A stretch of 64,000 bases of DNA from Aphrocallistes beatrix. Lineage: Eukaryota > Porifera > Hexactinellida > Sceptrulophora > Aphrocallistidae. The position numbers were made by a program, and so were the translations under genes. The stretch lies in assembly GCA_963281255.1 (NCBI GenBank), contig OY725495.1:3472001-3536000 (forward strand). Direction: 5' to 3'. Shown here piece by piece: positions 1-9,535 of this stretch; positions within the stretch are counted from its first letter, which is position 1; each line of letters opens with the position of its first letter. Below the pieces are notes generated by a model, which made no database searches, was not told the origin of the DNA, and was given only the letters and a program-made list of their open reading frames with translations.

Positions 1-637
1 AACCAAGAACGGCGAGGGCTAAAATTTTTAAACTTAAGGTGGTCAAATATCATTGTACATCAATTCTTATCAAATCTCATACGGGATTTGAATTTCCTTC
101 CTGTAACCTGATTACCACTTTGTGCTTCGCGCCAATTCATCCAAGCGTTTGCGAGTATATTTAGGTTTTAGTCAACATAGTGATAATGATACAATGTAAA
201 AAAGTGGGGGGCAGCGCCCCCCCGCGCCCCCCCCCAAAACACCACTGGAGATATCATCTCTAAATATGTCCATCTTAGATTTAAAATCGATATCACTCGA
301 AAAAAGACCAAAATTATCAATTTTTAAATTTTGATACGTAATGATGACGTCATAGCAAGTGATGAGTCATCATTTTTTGATGATAGTTCCATCATATGTG
401 AGACGTGCTAGTATACAGATTCTATTAAAATTTTAGCCTTCTATCTCCTATAATGGCTGAGTTATGCCCGAATAACTGTGTTGCTTAACTTTTAAAGATG
501 TGACAATGACGTCATAATTCCATGATGAGTCGACATTTTGGTCTCAGCTCAGAACTTACTGGAGCCATAGCCAAAAGACTCCCACATGCCAAAAATCAGC
601 TTTCTACGCCTGGCAGTTTCTTCAATCAATTCGTTAC

Positions 638-675
<38 letters not shown>
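638..675. repeat. (TA)n microsatellite
   Basis: An uninterrupted run of alternating T and A, about 19 units. It produces artificial Tyr-Ile open frames on both strands. Confidence 0.95.
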
Positions 676-680
<5 letters not shown>

Positions 681-1182
681 AACATAAATCGAGTTTTAAT
701 AGTAAGGATATAGTGTCGAGATATGAATCTTTTAAAAAAATAAATTTAATTCCCTCACCAAAATTTTGTATACGAGTAAGTTCGAACTTGTTTGTAGATT
801 CACCATTTGACAATGAAACGCTAAATTTCATACATAACCTTGTAAGTTCTTCCTCAATTCAGACAAACAAATTAAAATATCATAGTATTTTAATATATAA
901 GATAAGACTGTGTTTCCAGAACTCGCAGACTCATGAGTATGGAACCAATGTAGTGCATCATACATGTCGTAAGAGGATCTTCCAAGAGTTGCAATAATAA
1001 GAAGCAGTATTATACTCCATCGTATGACATGTTCTTGAATAGGTCATACTTTCAAATTAAGGTGTTCCAAAAACAATGTGATTGTTTTGTTTCGAATTTT
1101 CAATTCACATATGAGGTCACGTTTAGTAATATGTTATCTATCAACAATTGACATACTCAACATGCTCACTAGAGAATATATG

Positions 1183-1190
1183 TATAAATA
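1183..1190 (+). promoter_or_regulatory. TATA-like box of MATE copy 1
   Basis: TATAAATA lies 48 bp before the ATG of the MATE gene. The same octamer is conserved at 4739-4746, the same distance before the start of the second copy, within a conserved upstream block. Core-promoter function is inferred from position and conservation. Confidence 0.5.
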
Positions 1191-1237
1191 TTATGGAAAG
1201 TTAATACCAAGCTTAATTGGTAGACTAATATAAGTGA

Positions 1238-2812
1238 ATGGATATTATGCGAAGGTATTATTGGATGCTCGAGGAGATAACATATCTCTCTATGTTGGCC
1301 TTACCTCCTTCTGTTGCTAGTCTGACTGATGGGCTTCAGATGAAAATGAGCAGTGTGTTTATAGGGAGGAGTTCAGGGGATAACATAGAGAGAATGCTTA
1401 GTGCTTTATTTATCGCTCAAGTCTTTGCAAGTCTAACCAATTATGCTCTATCCGAGGCATTTTCTATCTACGTCAATATCCTGTGTTCCCAAGCATACGG
1501 AGCTAAACAGTATAAGCTAGTAGGACTGTATTTCTACAGAGCTCTCTTCATTGCAGCTCTCACATTCTTCCCAGTATGCACTGTATTCATCAGTGTACGT
1601 CCTATTGTGTACTCAATAACACAAGACTGGGAGCTAGCCTATCATGCTGGTAGCTATACTTCTGTCCTTTGCCTAGGATATCCTGCTTGTATTTATTTTA
1701 AATCTGCTCTTCGCTTCCTCCAAGCACAGAATATTGTCTGGTTTCCACTACTCATTCTCCTTCTAGGGAATATTCTCAACGGAGTCCTACAGTACGTTCT
1801 CATAATTCATTACAATACTGGCACAGCCGGGGCAGCAGCTAGTTACGTCATCAGCATGCATTTTATTGCATTGTTGTTATATGCTCAAATCAGATTCACA
1901 CGCGTCCATATTGTAACACATGTTAACTGGACAGTGGACATGATTAGAGAATGGCACCATTCAGCTCAATACATTATTTTTCCAATAACACAATTTTTTG
2001 CTTCCATGTCGGCCACAAATTTATCCCCACTCATCTTGCTAGGATTTATTTTCCACGACACAACCCAGCTTGCTATTTATACAGTGCAGATTTCTTTATG
2101 GTTTGTGTTTAGTTTATGGGCGACTGGGTTTTCAAGTGCAATTACAGCTCGCATTGGACATTTGCTTGGTGCGTTCGAATATAAAAAGGCATTCCGAGCT
2201 GCTATATTTTCCGTATTTTATGGTGAACTCGTTGCATTTATTCTGGCAACACTTCTTTTCGTATTAAGCGGGCCATTGAGTCATCTTTTCACAACAGATG
2301 TTCATTTTGTGAGAGATTTAAGTTTTAATATAAAAGCAATGAGTTTCATCATATTGACTGACTTTCAAATTTTCTCTCAGGGTATTTTGAATGGATGTTG
2401 TATGCAAAGAACTCAAGCAATCGTCAAATTTATGTGTAGAACAATTCCTAGTATAATTATTGCAAGTCTCCTTACTAGTTTGGTAGAATGGAGAGCCACG
2501 GCCATATTCTTATCAACTGGTATAGGTTGTTCTCTATCTTTTGTAGTTGGGATGATGATCATTTTACGGAGTAATTGGAAAGAAATCGCACTCACTGTAA
2601 GTAAAAATACACACAAGAACAATTTGCACAAAGAGGAGGAATTGAACGAAAGTTTGCAGCTCGATAACAGTCCTGAACCGTGCAATACTTCTAAGTTAGG
2701 TGTGTGCAGTATTTGGGAATCTAAACTGTGTAATATTTCTCGGTATTGTATCGGTATTTTGGTAGGTGGCATAATTTTCTCAATTGTTGCTTTGTCATCT
2801 TTCAGTTCCTAA
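1238..2812 (+). CDS. MATE-family multidrug/toxin extrusion transporter, intact copy
   Basis: A 524-residue single-exon gene. The protein is almost entirely hydrophobic with about 12 membrane segments, as expected for MATE (SLC47/NorM-like) cation or proton antiporters that export organic cations across the plasma membrane. Family signs are a Ser-Gln-Ala-Tyr-Gly-Ala-Lys motif near residue 85, a Gly-Ala-Ala-Ala-Ser-Tyr-Val-Ile-Ser segment near residue 200, and two similar halves. The C-terminal tail is hydrophilic and then ends in one more hydrophobic helix, as in SLC47 proteins. Start: the ATG at 1238; a second in-frame ATG lies three codons on. A TATA-like box lies 48 bp upstream. A near-identical broken copy sits 3.56 kb downstream. 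Substrate cannot be read from sequence. Confidence 0.88.
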   Translation: MDIMRRYYWMLEEITYLSMLALPPSVASLTDGLQMKMSSVFIGRSSGDNIERMLSALFIAQVFASLTNYALSEAFSIYVNILCSQAYGAKQYKLVGLYFYRALFIAALTFFPVCTVFISVRPIVYSITQDWELAYHAGSYTSVLCLGYPACIYFKSALRFLQAQNIVWFPLLILLLGNILNGVLQYVLIIHYNTGTAGAAASYVISMHFIALLLYAQIRFTRVHIVTHVNWTVDMIREWHHSAQYIIFPITQFFASMSATNLSPLILLGFIFHDTTQLAIYTVQISLWFVFSLWATGFSSAITARIGHLLGAFEYKKAFRAAIFSVFYGELVAFILATLLFVLSGPLSHLFTTDVHFVRDLSFNIKAMSFIILTDFQIFSQGILNGCCMQRTQAIVKFMCRTIPSIIIASLLTSLVEWRATAIFLSTGIGCSLSFVVGMMIILRSNWKEIALTVSKNTHKNNLHKEEELNESLQLDNSPEPCNTSKLGVCSIWESKLCNISRYCIGILVGGIIFSIVALSSFSS

Positions 2813-3719
2813 CTCATCGCCTTATCTCATCCAACACCAATTTCTTGATGACAAATATGTTCGGTTGGATATCAATATATACGTATAATAGTATTTTGTT
2901 AATGTTTGTTTCATTAGAGTGATATATACAAGTGTTGCTATATTTCCAGATAATTTGCATCCCCGAATTCGGGAAATGGATGCTTATTGTTTGTACAAAG
3001 GGAATTTGCATATATTAGAGTTATAATAGAAGATTTAAACAATTATGACCAAACGCAAGAATGTTCACATTGTGAAGACAGATTTAAGCTAACATTCGTT
3101 TCATTTTATCCTTAATAATGCCTACAATTTTTATGCGTAATGTATGTTGTTAACTTCAGTCAGGGCCGTCGAGAAATTAAAAAGTCCACGGGCAGCACGT
3201 ATCGATGCCCCCCATCAAATGTATATATAATTTTGGATACTAAAATAATATTGAATGTTTACAGCAGAATGCTACGTATATAAATAATGATCTCGTTATT
3301 AAATTATCTGAAAATCACTGGATTTGGCTAAAAATGTAATATCCCGGGATAGCAGGATGGCTGGAACTATGCTGGACTTTGTGAGTGTTTCGCCTGAGAA
3401 TTAGCGCGAATATTAAATCCGCGAACGGCGAGACCAAAGGAAACCAGGGTTGGGCTAAAATGAGTGAAAACTGTGACTAATTGACACACTTTCTCGCGAA
3501 CCATAAACTTGGCACAAAATCTTTTTCGCAAATAGTCTAAACCGCGAATGGCGTCTGTTAATGGTATGTACGATTAATATGTTGATACCTCTTAATTACT
3601 ATTCATTTAATTTGGGAGTAGATTCAATTACTCATATAGGATTTGTTTTTGCATCAAAATTATGCTTCCTTCTGACTAGTCTAGCTAATCCGTCCTGTCT
3701 CAGCATGGACCCCTCATAG

Positions 3720-3910
3720 CAGGATTTCATCCAGCTTTCCAAAGTCATACGCCTAATTGGACGTCACTATTTTTCGACGCGCCTAGACTCATTTTTATAT
3801 AGTATGTTTTATGCCACGCGCCTATCCGAAAAAAATAATACGCCTATTTATGATCCATGAGATCAAATACGCGCCTCTAGGCGCGCCCAGTACGCCTGGA
3901 TGAAAGCCTG
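3720..3910. mobile_element. hAT-type MITE with 8-bp target-site duplication
   Basis: The element begins CAGGATTTCATCCAG and ends with the inverse of CAGGCTTTCATCCAG, giving 15-bp terminal inverted repeats with one mismatch. It is flanked by a perfect 8-bp direct repeat, CCTCATAG, at 3712-3719 and 3911-3918. Eight-base duplications and CAG-starting termini are typical of hAT transposons. At 191 bp with no coding frame it must be non-autonomous. Confidence 0.85.
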
Positions 3911-4738
3911 CCTCATAGCCTATGGGCTTCGGGGTAGTACCCCGGCTGCCCCCCCCTCTTCCTGACTTCAGTTGACCTTTGTCGACTATAAAGGTCTTCA
4001 CTCTAAATTACCTGATTATGCACGAAAAGCTTATTAATCATTGAAGAATGTAATGAAGTCAAACTCAATTACTAATATACAAGAGGCAAACAAGATCATT
4101 GCATATCATACATCAATAATTTATAGTAATTTCCAAAATTGGTAGAGTGGCATCAAATAAGCGAAATGAATTGATACTGTCGTGGATTTATCGAGGCGCA
4201 TGCGTCAGTTTAAATTTCAGCTGTCAAGCACTCATAGCACAGTTTAACTAGAATGAGCCACGTGATATGTTCTCTTAACAAATTTTATCTTTCGGTAAAA
4301 TTTTGCTGAATAAAATTTTACGAATGGAAAAAAAGTTAATGGTCTCCTTCGCCAAATTTTGCTAAGTACATACTAAATTTCATAACCTTTCTTGCTAGTT
4401 CTTCAATCAATTCTGACAAACGAAGAAAATATCATATTATTTAAATATATAAGATCGAATTGTATTTTCAGAACTCGCAAACTCAAGAGTAGGAACCGAT
4501 GTAGTATGTACATCATACATGTCGTAAGAGGATCTGTATGGAGCTGCAATAAAGGGAAGCAGTAAGAACAAATTATACTCTATCGTATGACCTGTTCCTG
4601 AATAGGTCATACTTTCAAACTAAGGTGTTCCCAAAACAATGTGACTGTTTTGCTTCGAATTTTCAATTCACGTATGGTCACGTTATGGTCACGTTCCCAA
4701 CAATTGACATACTCAACATGCTCACTAGAGAATATATG

Positions 4739-4746
4739 TATAAATA
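4739..4746 (+). promoter_or_regulatory. TATA-like box of MATE copy 2
   Basis: TATAAATA at the same distance from the ATG as in the intact copy. The promoter block is conserved although the gene is broken. Confidence 0.4.
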
Positions 4747-4793
4747 TTATGGAAAGCTATGACCAAGCTTAATCGGTAGACTAATATAAGTGA

Positions 4794-6348
4794 ATGGATA
4801 TTATGCGAAGGTATTATTGGATCCTCGAGGAGATAACATATCTCTCTATGTTGGCTTTACCTCCTTCTGTTGCTTGCATGACTGATGGACTTCAGATGAA
4901 AATGAGCAGTGTGTTTATAGGGAGGAGTTCAGGGGATAACATAGAGAGAATGCTTAGTGCTTTATTTATCGCTCAAGTATTTGCAAGTCTAACCAATTAT
5001 GGTCTATCTGAATCATTTTCTATCTACGTCAATATCCTGTGTTCCCAAGCATACGGAGCTAAACAGTATAAGCTAGTAGGACTGTATTTCTACAGAGCTC
5101 TCTTTATTGCAGCTCTCACATTCTTCCCAGTATGCACTGTATTCATCAGTGTACGTCCTATTGTGTACTCAATAACACAAGACTGGGAGCTATACTTCTG
5201 TCCTTTGCCTAGGATACCCTGCATGTATTTATTTTAAATCTGCTCTTCGCTTCCTCCAAGTACAGAATATTGTCTGGTTTCCACTACACATTCTCCTTCT
5301 AGGGAATGTTCTCAACGGAGTCCTACAGTACGTTCTCATAATTCATTACAATACTGGTACAGCTGGGGCAGCAGCTAGTTACGTCATCAGCATGCATTTT
5401 ATTGCATTGTTGTTATATGCACAAATCAGATTCACACGTATCCATATTGTAACACATGTTAACTGGACAGTGGCTATGATTGGAGAATGGCACCATTCAG
5501 CTCAATACATTATTTTTCCAATAACACAATTTTGTGCTTCCATTTCAACTACAAATCTATCCCCACTCATCTTACTAGGATTTATTTTCCACGACACAAC
5601 CCAGCTTGCTATTTATACAGTGCAGGTTTCTTTATGGTATATGTTTGGTTTATGGGCGATGGGGTTTTCAAGTGCAATAACAGCTCGCGTTGGACATTTG
5701 CTTGGCGCGTTCGAATATAAAAAGGCATTCCGAGCTGCTATATTTTCCGTATTTTATGGTGAACTCGTTGCATTTATTCTGGCAACACTTCTGTTCGTAT
5801 TAAGCGGACCATTGAGTCATCTTTTTACAACAGATGTTCATTTTGCGAGAGATTTAAGTTTTAATATAAAAGCAATGAGTTTCATTATATTGACTGACTT
5901 TCAAATTTTCTCTCAGGGTATTTTGAATGGATGTTGTATGCAAAGAACTCAAGCAATCGTCAAATTTGTGTGTAGAACAATTCCTAGTATAATTATTGCT
6001 AGTCTCCTCACTAGTTTGGTAGAATGGAGAGCCACGGCCATATTCTTATCAACTGGTATAGGTTGTTCTCTATCTTTTGTAGTTGGGATGATGATCATTT
6101 TACGGAGTAATTGGAAAGAAATCGCACTCACTGTAAGTAAAAATACACACAAGAACAATTTACACAAAGAGGAGAAATTGAACGAAAGTTTACAGCTCGA
6201 TAACAGTCCTGAACCGTGCAATACTTCTAAGTTAGGTGTGTGCAGTATTTGGGAATCTAAACTGTGTAATATTTCTCGGTATTGTATTGGTATTTTGGTA
6301 GGTGGCATAATTTTCTCAATTGTTGCTTTTTCATCTTTCAATTCCTAA
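4794..6348 (+). pseudogene. MATE transporter copy 2, single 20-bp frameshifting deletion
   Basis: Collinear with the intact MATE gene at 1238-2812 and nearly identical along its length. After the Gly-Glu-like context near 5190, 20 bp present in copy 1 (about 1634-1653) are missing. The frame then shifts and stops at 5237, after 147 codons. The rest of the original frame stays open to the normal stop at 6348, so only one disabling change is visible. The deletion lies between two AGCTA copies, as expected for slippage. This looks like a young pseudogene. A sequencing or assembly error, or a splice that avoids the lesion, cannot be excluded. Confidence 0.8.
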
Positions 6349-6509
6349 CTCATCGCCTTATTTTTTCCAACACTCAATTTCTTGATGACAAATATGTTCC
6401 GTTGGATTAATATTTAAGTATACTAGTATTTTGTTAATGTTTGTCTCATTGGAGTGATATATATAAGTACATACTATGCAGTAGACATGCTTAATAGAGC
6501 CACGAGTTA

Positions 6510-6580
6510 ATAGGTTCAACCGCTTAATCGGGTCAAAATATCAAGACCAGATCTAGCCTGATTAAGCGAAGTCAACTATA
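6510..6580. mobile_element. Degenerate pogo/mariner-like MITE
   Basis: Imperfect inverted termini of the form TA..GTTSAMYCGCTTAATC face each other about 70 bp apart. The same terminal style recurs at 27227, 44427 and elsewhere in the window. Edges are approximate. Confidence 0.45.
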
Positions 6581-7993
6581 CTTCAGATTATGCTATTGTA
6601 TAGTGATCACTGGTCAGGGGCACAAGCAGGATGGCGCCTCATAAATTCCATTTTAAGCTAGAAGTAATATTTCAAAGGCTGACACAATTACTTCTATACG
6701 TAGATTCTGATTTTCCGCAATCAGATCTCTTATGTGAATGTGAGTAGTTTAATCTTAGTGAAATTTTTAATTAGACATCATTCTATTTCGAATGACTATA
6801 AGTGTATAAGAATACGTAGTACGAATGTCAGAATTTAAGCATTCAATCCGTATTGCTTGGTGAATAACAAAATATGATTAATTGGAAAGGAACACATTTA
6901 TATAAATATATATGAATCATAATTAAGAGAAGAATACAGAGCCGTTGTCACCATATCTATGATTCATATAATACGTTAGTATTACTACATAAAATATGAA
7001 GTAATCTCCCCGACTCAAATTGATATTACAATTAACAAAAAGAAATACTATTTGATTTCTCTCCATCTCTCCTGATATCTCAAAATTTGGATTTTTTGCT
7101 GAAGTTAAATTTCGGTCAAATTTATTGTAGAAATGGCCTTAAAAATACTTGAATTGTGTTTTATGGGCTGGTGCCTGATTTTCTATACAAAAGGTAGGCT
7201 TCCTTAAACATCTCACAAGGCCCAGGTATTTATCTTTTATTTTTAACTACTATTCGCCAAGAAAAAGCTAAAAAGTTGATTTTTGGCATGTGAGTCTTTT
7301 GGCTCTGGCTCCACTAAGTTTTGACTTCAGACGAAAATCTCGACTCATCATGGAATTAAGACGTCATTGTCACCAATACTTTCAATGAGTGTCCTTCGTG
7401 CAGCTTCGATTACTCGAATACTAGAATCTAGAATGTAGATTAGTCACAGACAATTTTATCAAAAAAAATAAAAGCATTTACGTGCAAACCGAATTAATCT
7501 GATCCGGTGTTTATGCACCGGCATACGGGCGAATAGTAAAATTAATCGGCGCTCGAGGCGAGGGTCAGTATCGCCCTGTCGAATAAGAGTTAATCGATTG
7601 TCGAATATGGGTATTTAATATATGATGGATTAATATGGATTATACTTAACTCAATGCATGTAAACAAGTCATAATTACTTTTTAAGCTTGAAATCTGATT
7701 AGCTGAAATGAAAAGAATGTTAAAACTCAATTAAGGATGCGCCCTATATTACCCTATATCATGCAAATATCCTACGAGTCACTTAATGGAGTTGCACTAT
7801 CAGTCTGTCGACTGACATTTTTCAGATTATGCTATAGTATAGTGGTCACTGGTCAGGGGCACAAGCAGGATGGCGCCTCACAAATATCCATTTTAAGCTA
7901 GAAGCAATATTTCAAAGGCTTACACAGGTACTTCTATCGGTGGATTCTGATTTTCGCAATCAGATGTCTCTTGTGTGAATATAAGTGGTTTAA

Positions 7994-8093
7994 CCGTAGA
8001 ATGCCCAGTGGGACACAGTGTCCCCGATATCGCGGATGTCTCCCAGCCATTTTCTATGGCACTGAAGCCATATAAATGCTGGGCATTCTACAG
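7994..8093. mobile_element. 100-bp TTAA-flanked MITE (piggyBac-like)
   Basis: Termini CCGTAGAATGCCCAG and CTGGGCATTCTACAG are inverted repeats with one mismatch. TTAA flanks both sides (7990-7993 and 8094-8097), the hallmark of piggyBac-type insertion. The paralogous block near 6749 has a single uninterrupted TTAA in the same context, giving a direct empty site. Confidence 0.85.
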
Positions 8094-8460
8094 TTAATCT
8101 TGAAATTTTTAATTATTCATCATTCCATTTCGAATGACTATAACTGTATAAGAATACGTATGTATAGGAATGTTAGAATTTAAGCATTCAATATCCGTAT
8201 TGGTTTGGCGAATAATAAATATGATTCATTGGTAAGGAATATATTTACGTATATAAATGTATATGAATCATAATTTATAAGTACTGTTGTCACCATATCT
8301 ATGATTCATATGATACGTAGTATCACATAAAATATGAAGTAATCTCCCTGAACTAATCTTCCAGGATTATAAAATATGAAGTAATCTCCCCTACTTAAAT
8401 TGAGATGAAAAGAAAAAGATGATTACTTGAGTATTAATATACGTGTAGTGTAATTCGGTG

Positions 8461-8468
8461 TATATAAA
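8461..8468 (+). promoter_or_regulatory. TATA box of first discoidin-like gene
   Basis: TATATAAA lies 45 bp before the ATG at 8513. Comparable TATA-like boxes precede the two paralogues, at 12424 and 15137. Confidence 0.5.
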
Positions 8469-8512
8469 GCATTTAAACTTAAGATTGAATACAATTTGAA
8501 CTGAATATCAAA

Positions 8513-9535
8513 ATGCGATCTGAAAATTTCAAACAGTCAGTACTTTTAGTTGTCACGTTTTTCCTGATAAATTGTGCCGTTAATGCGAGAAATGATATCG
8601 TTTCAAATGATGAATGCTTATCTTGCCTAATGCCTTGTAACGCATCCATATCTGGTGTAAATAGAGCATCACTAACCAAGATATTTATCACTACAAATGA
8701 AGGTTCTAGTATTACCACAATCCTCAATGGGAATAAGGGATATTTCCAGATTACCGTATCTAGAAATGCAAATAATATATATTCTACCAAAGTTAATGTG
8801 GAGTATTGGCTATTTAATACTCTCTGCAGGATTTTGAGAAAGACACCTACCATAACTGAGCTAAATAATCGTAATCTCTTGCATATACAATTCCAATCAT
8901 TCGGGTTGATTAGAGCCAAGTTACTACCTGCAGATAGCGAGGGATTTTTGCAGCATTTACTAATTGAAAAAGTGTTTCAATTACAAAATGAACTTAAAAT
9001 CACAAATACAAAATTATCAATCAATGGAGAAAAGCTTTCAACCAACGAAGAGAAAATTGAATCGCTAGAGAAGAGCAATCAACTAATCGCTAAACAAATT
9101 GAATCAAACAAACGAATGCTTTCTGCAACAGAAAGAAAGGATGCAATGCGAATTAAATTGAAAGGCGCCATTTCAAATTCTAAGTTCACTGGGTATAAAA
9201 CTTGTCAACATCCTAATCCTATTAAGTTTCCTACAGGTAACATATGGTGTGATGCAAGAAGAGGAACGTGGATGCATTTTGACTTGAGAGAGACTTTAAC
9301 TTTCAACCTTATTCGTTTCCGTTTGTATGACTTAGACCACCGCAATTACACCTACAACGTAGCAATATCAAGAAGTAAAATCAACTGGAAATATTTAGCT
9401 TCTAGCAAAACTGGATCCTCAGTTCAAGAGTTGAAACTCCCTCAGCCGATGAAGATTAGATACATCAAAATGGAAGGTTATAATTCAGTAAATCCATATT
9501 TACATGTTATATTTGTTACCATTGACTGGGAATAA
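8513..9535 (+). CDS. Secreted coiled-coil protein with C-terminal discoidin (F5/8C)-like domain, paralogue 1
   Basis: A 340-residue single-exon gene. Residues 1-26 form a signal peptide. A conserved N-terminal region follows, with a Cys-x2-Cys-x3-Cys motif (CLSCLMPC, about 36-43) and a Val-Glu-Tyr-Trp-Leu-Phe block near 97. Residues about 150-205 are a charged coiled coil. The C-terminal 130 residues have the layout of an F5/8 type C or BTBD9-like galactose-binding fold: a Trp-x-His-Phe-Asp-Leu strand, then Asn-x-Ile-Arg-Phe-Arg-Leu, a Tyr-x-Tyr-Asn-Val motif and a final Arg-Tyr-Ile-Lys strand. A secreted multimeric glycan- or matrix-binding role is inference. The N-terminal domain is unrecognised. 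An AATAAA signal lies at 9639-9644. Confidence 0.8.
   Translation: MRSENFKQSVLLVVTFFLINCAVNARNDIVSNDECLSCLMPCNASISGVNRASLTKIFITTNEGSSITTILNGNKGYFQITVSRNANNIYSTKVNVEYWLFNTLCRILRKTPTITELNNRNLLHIQFQSFGLIRAKLLPADSEGFLQHLLIEKVFQLQNELKITNTKLSINGEKLSTNEEKIESLEKSNQLIAKQIESNKRMLSATERKDAMRIKLKGAISNSKFTGYKTCQHPNPIKFPTGNIWCDARRGTWMHFDLRETLTFNLIRFRLYDLDHRNYTYNVAISRSKINWKYLASSKTGSSVQELKLPQPMKIRYIKMEGYNSVNPYLHVIFVTIDWE

Larger units (their letters stand above)
1..1237. other. Repeat-rich intergenic DNA left of first MATE gene
   Basis: I find no credible gene here. It holds a G/C-rich foldback around 207-235, a TA microsatellite at 638-675, and pieces of a dispersed repeat around 545-610 and 740-905. The second piece resembles 11250-11430 and 51540-51820; the first resembles, inverted, about 7270-7370. 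The part from roughly 820 onward is also found upstream of the second MATE copy (about 4380-4793), so it belongs to the tandem duplication. Short open frames across the microsatellite encode only Tyr-Ile runs and are not genes. Confidence 0.7.
820..2970. repeat. Segmental duplication unit A (MATE), copy 1
   Basis: This block, including upstream DNA, the MATE gene and about 150 bp of 3' flank, is repeated at roughly 4380-6480. Gene starts are 3556 bp apart. Edges are approximate because the flanks diverge gradually. Confidence 0.8.
2813..4793. other. Spacer between the two MATE copies
   Basis: No gene is supported. It contains the 3' flank of copy 1, a hAT-type MITE (3720-3910), G/C-rich stretches near 3180-3215 and 3940-3955, and the duplicated upstream block of copy 2 from about 4380. 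Confidence 0.65.
4380..6480. repeat. Segmental duplication unit A (MATE), copy 2
   Basis: Second copy of the block at about 820-2970, collinear including promoter, coding sequence and proximal 3' flank. Confidence 0.8.
6349..8512. other. Intergenic DNA with duplicated promoter-like block
   Basis: No gene is supported. About 6580-7060 and 7820-8400 are a long direct repeat. The second copy leads into the secreted gene at 8513; the first leads into nothing recognisable. Around 7370-7500 is a stretch resembling the 3' flanks of the other two paralogues (13760-13860, 16455-16580), so a lost gene copy may once have lain here. A piggyBac-like MITE (7994-8093) and a pogo-like element (about 6510-6580) are also present. 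Confidence 0.6.

Noticed and set aside
522-831. Short frames on both strands across the TA microsatellite
   Set aside because: They consist mainly of Tyr-Ile repeats produced by the microsatellite.
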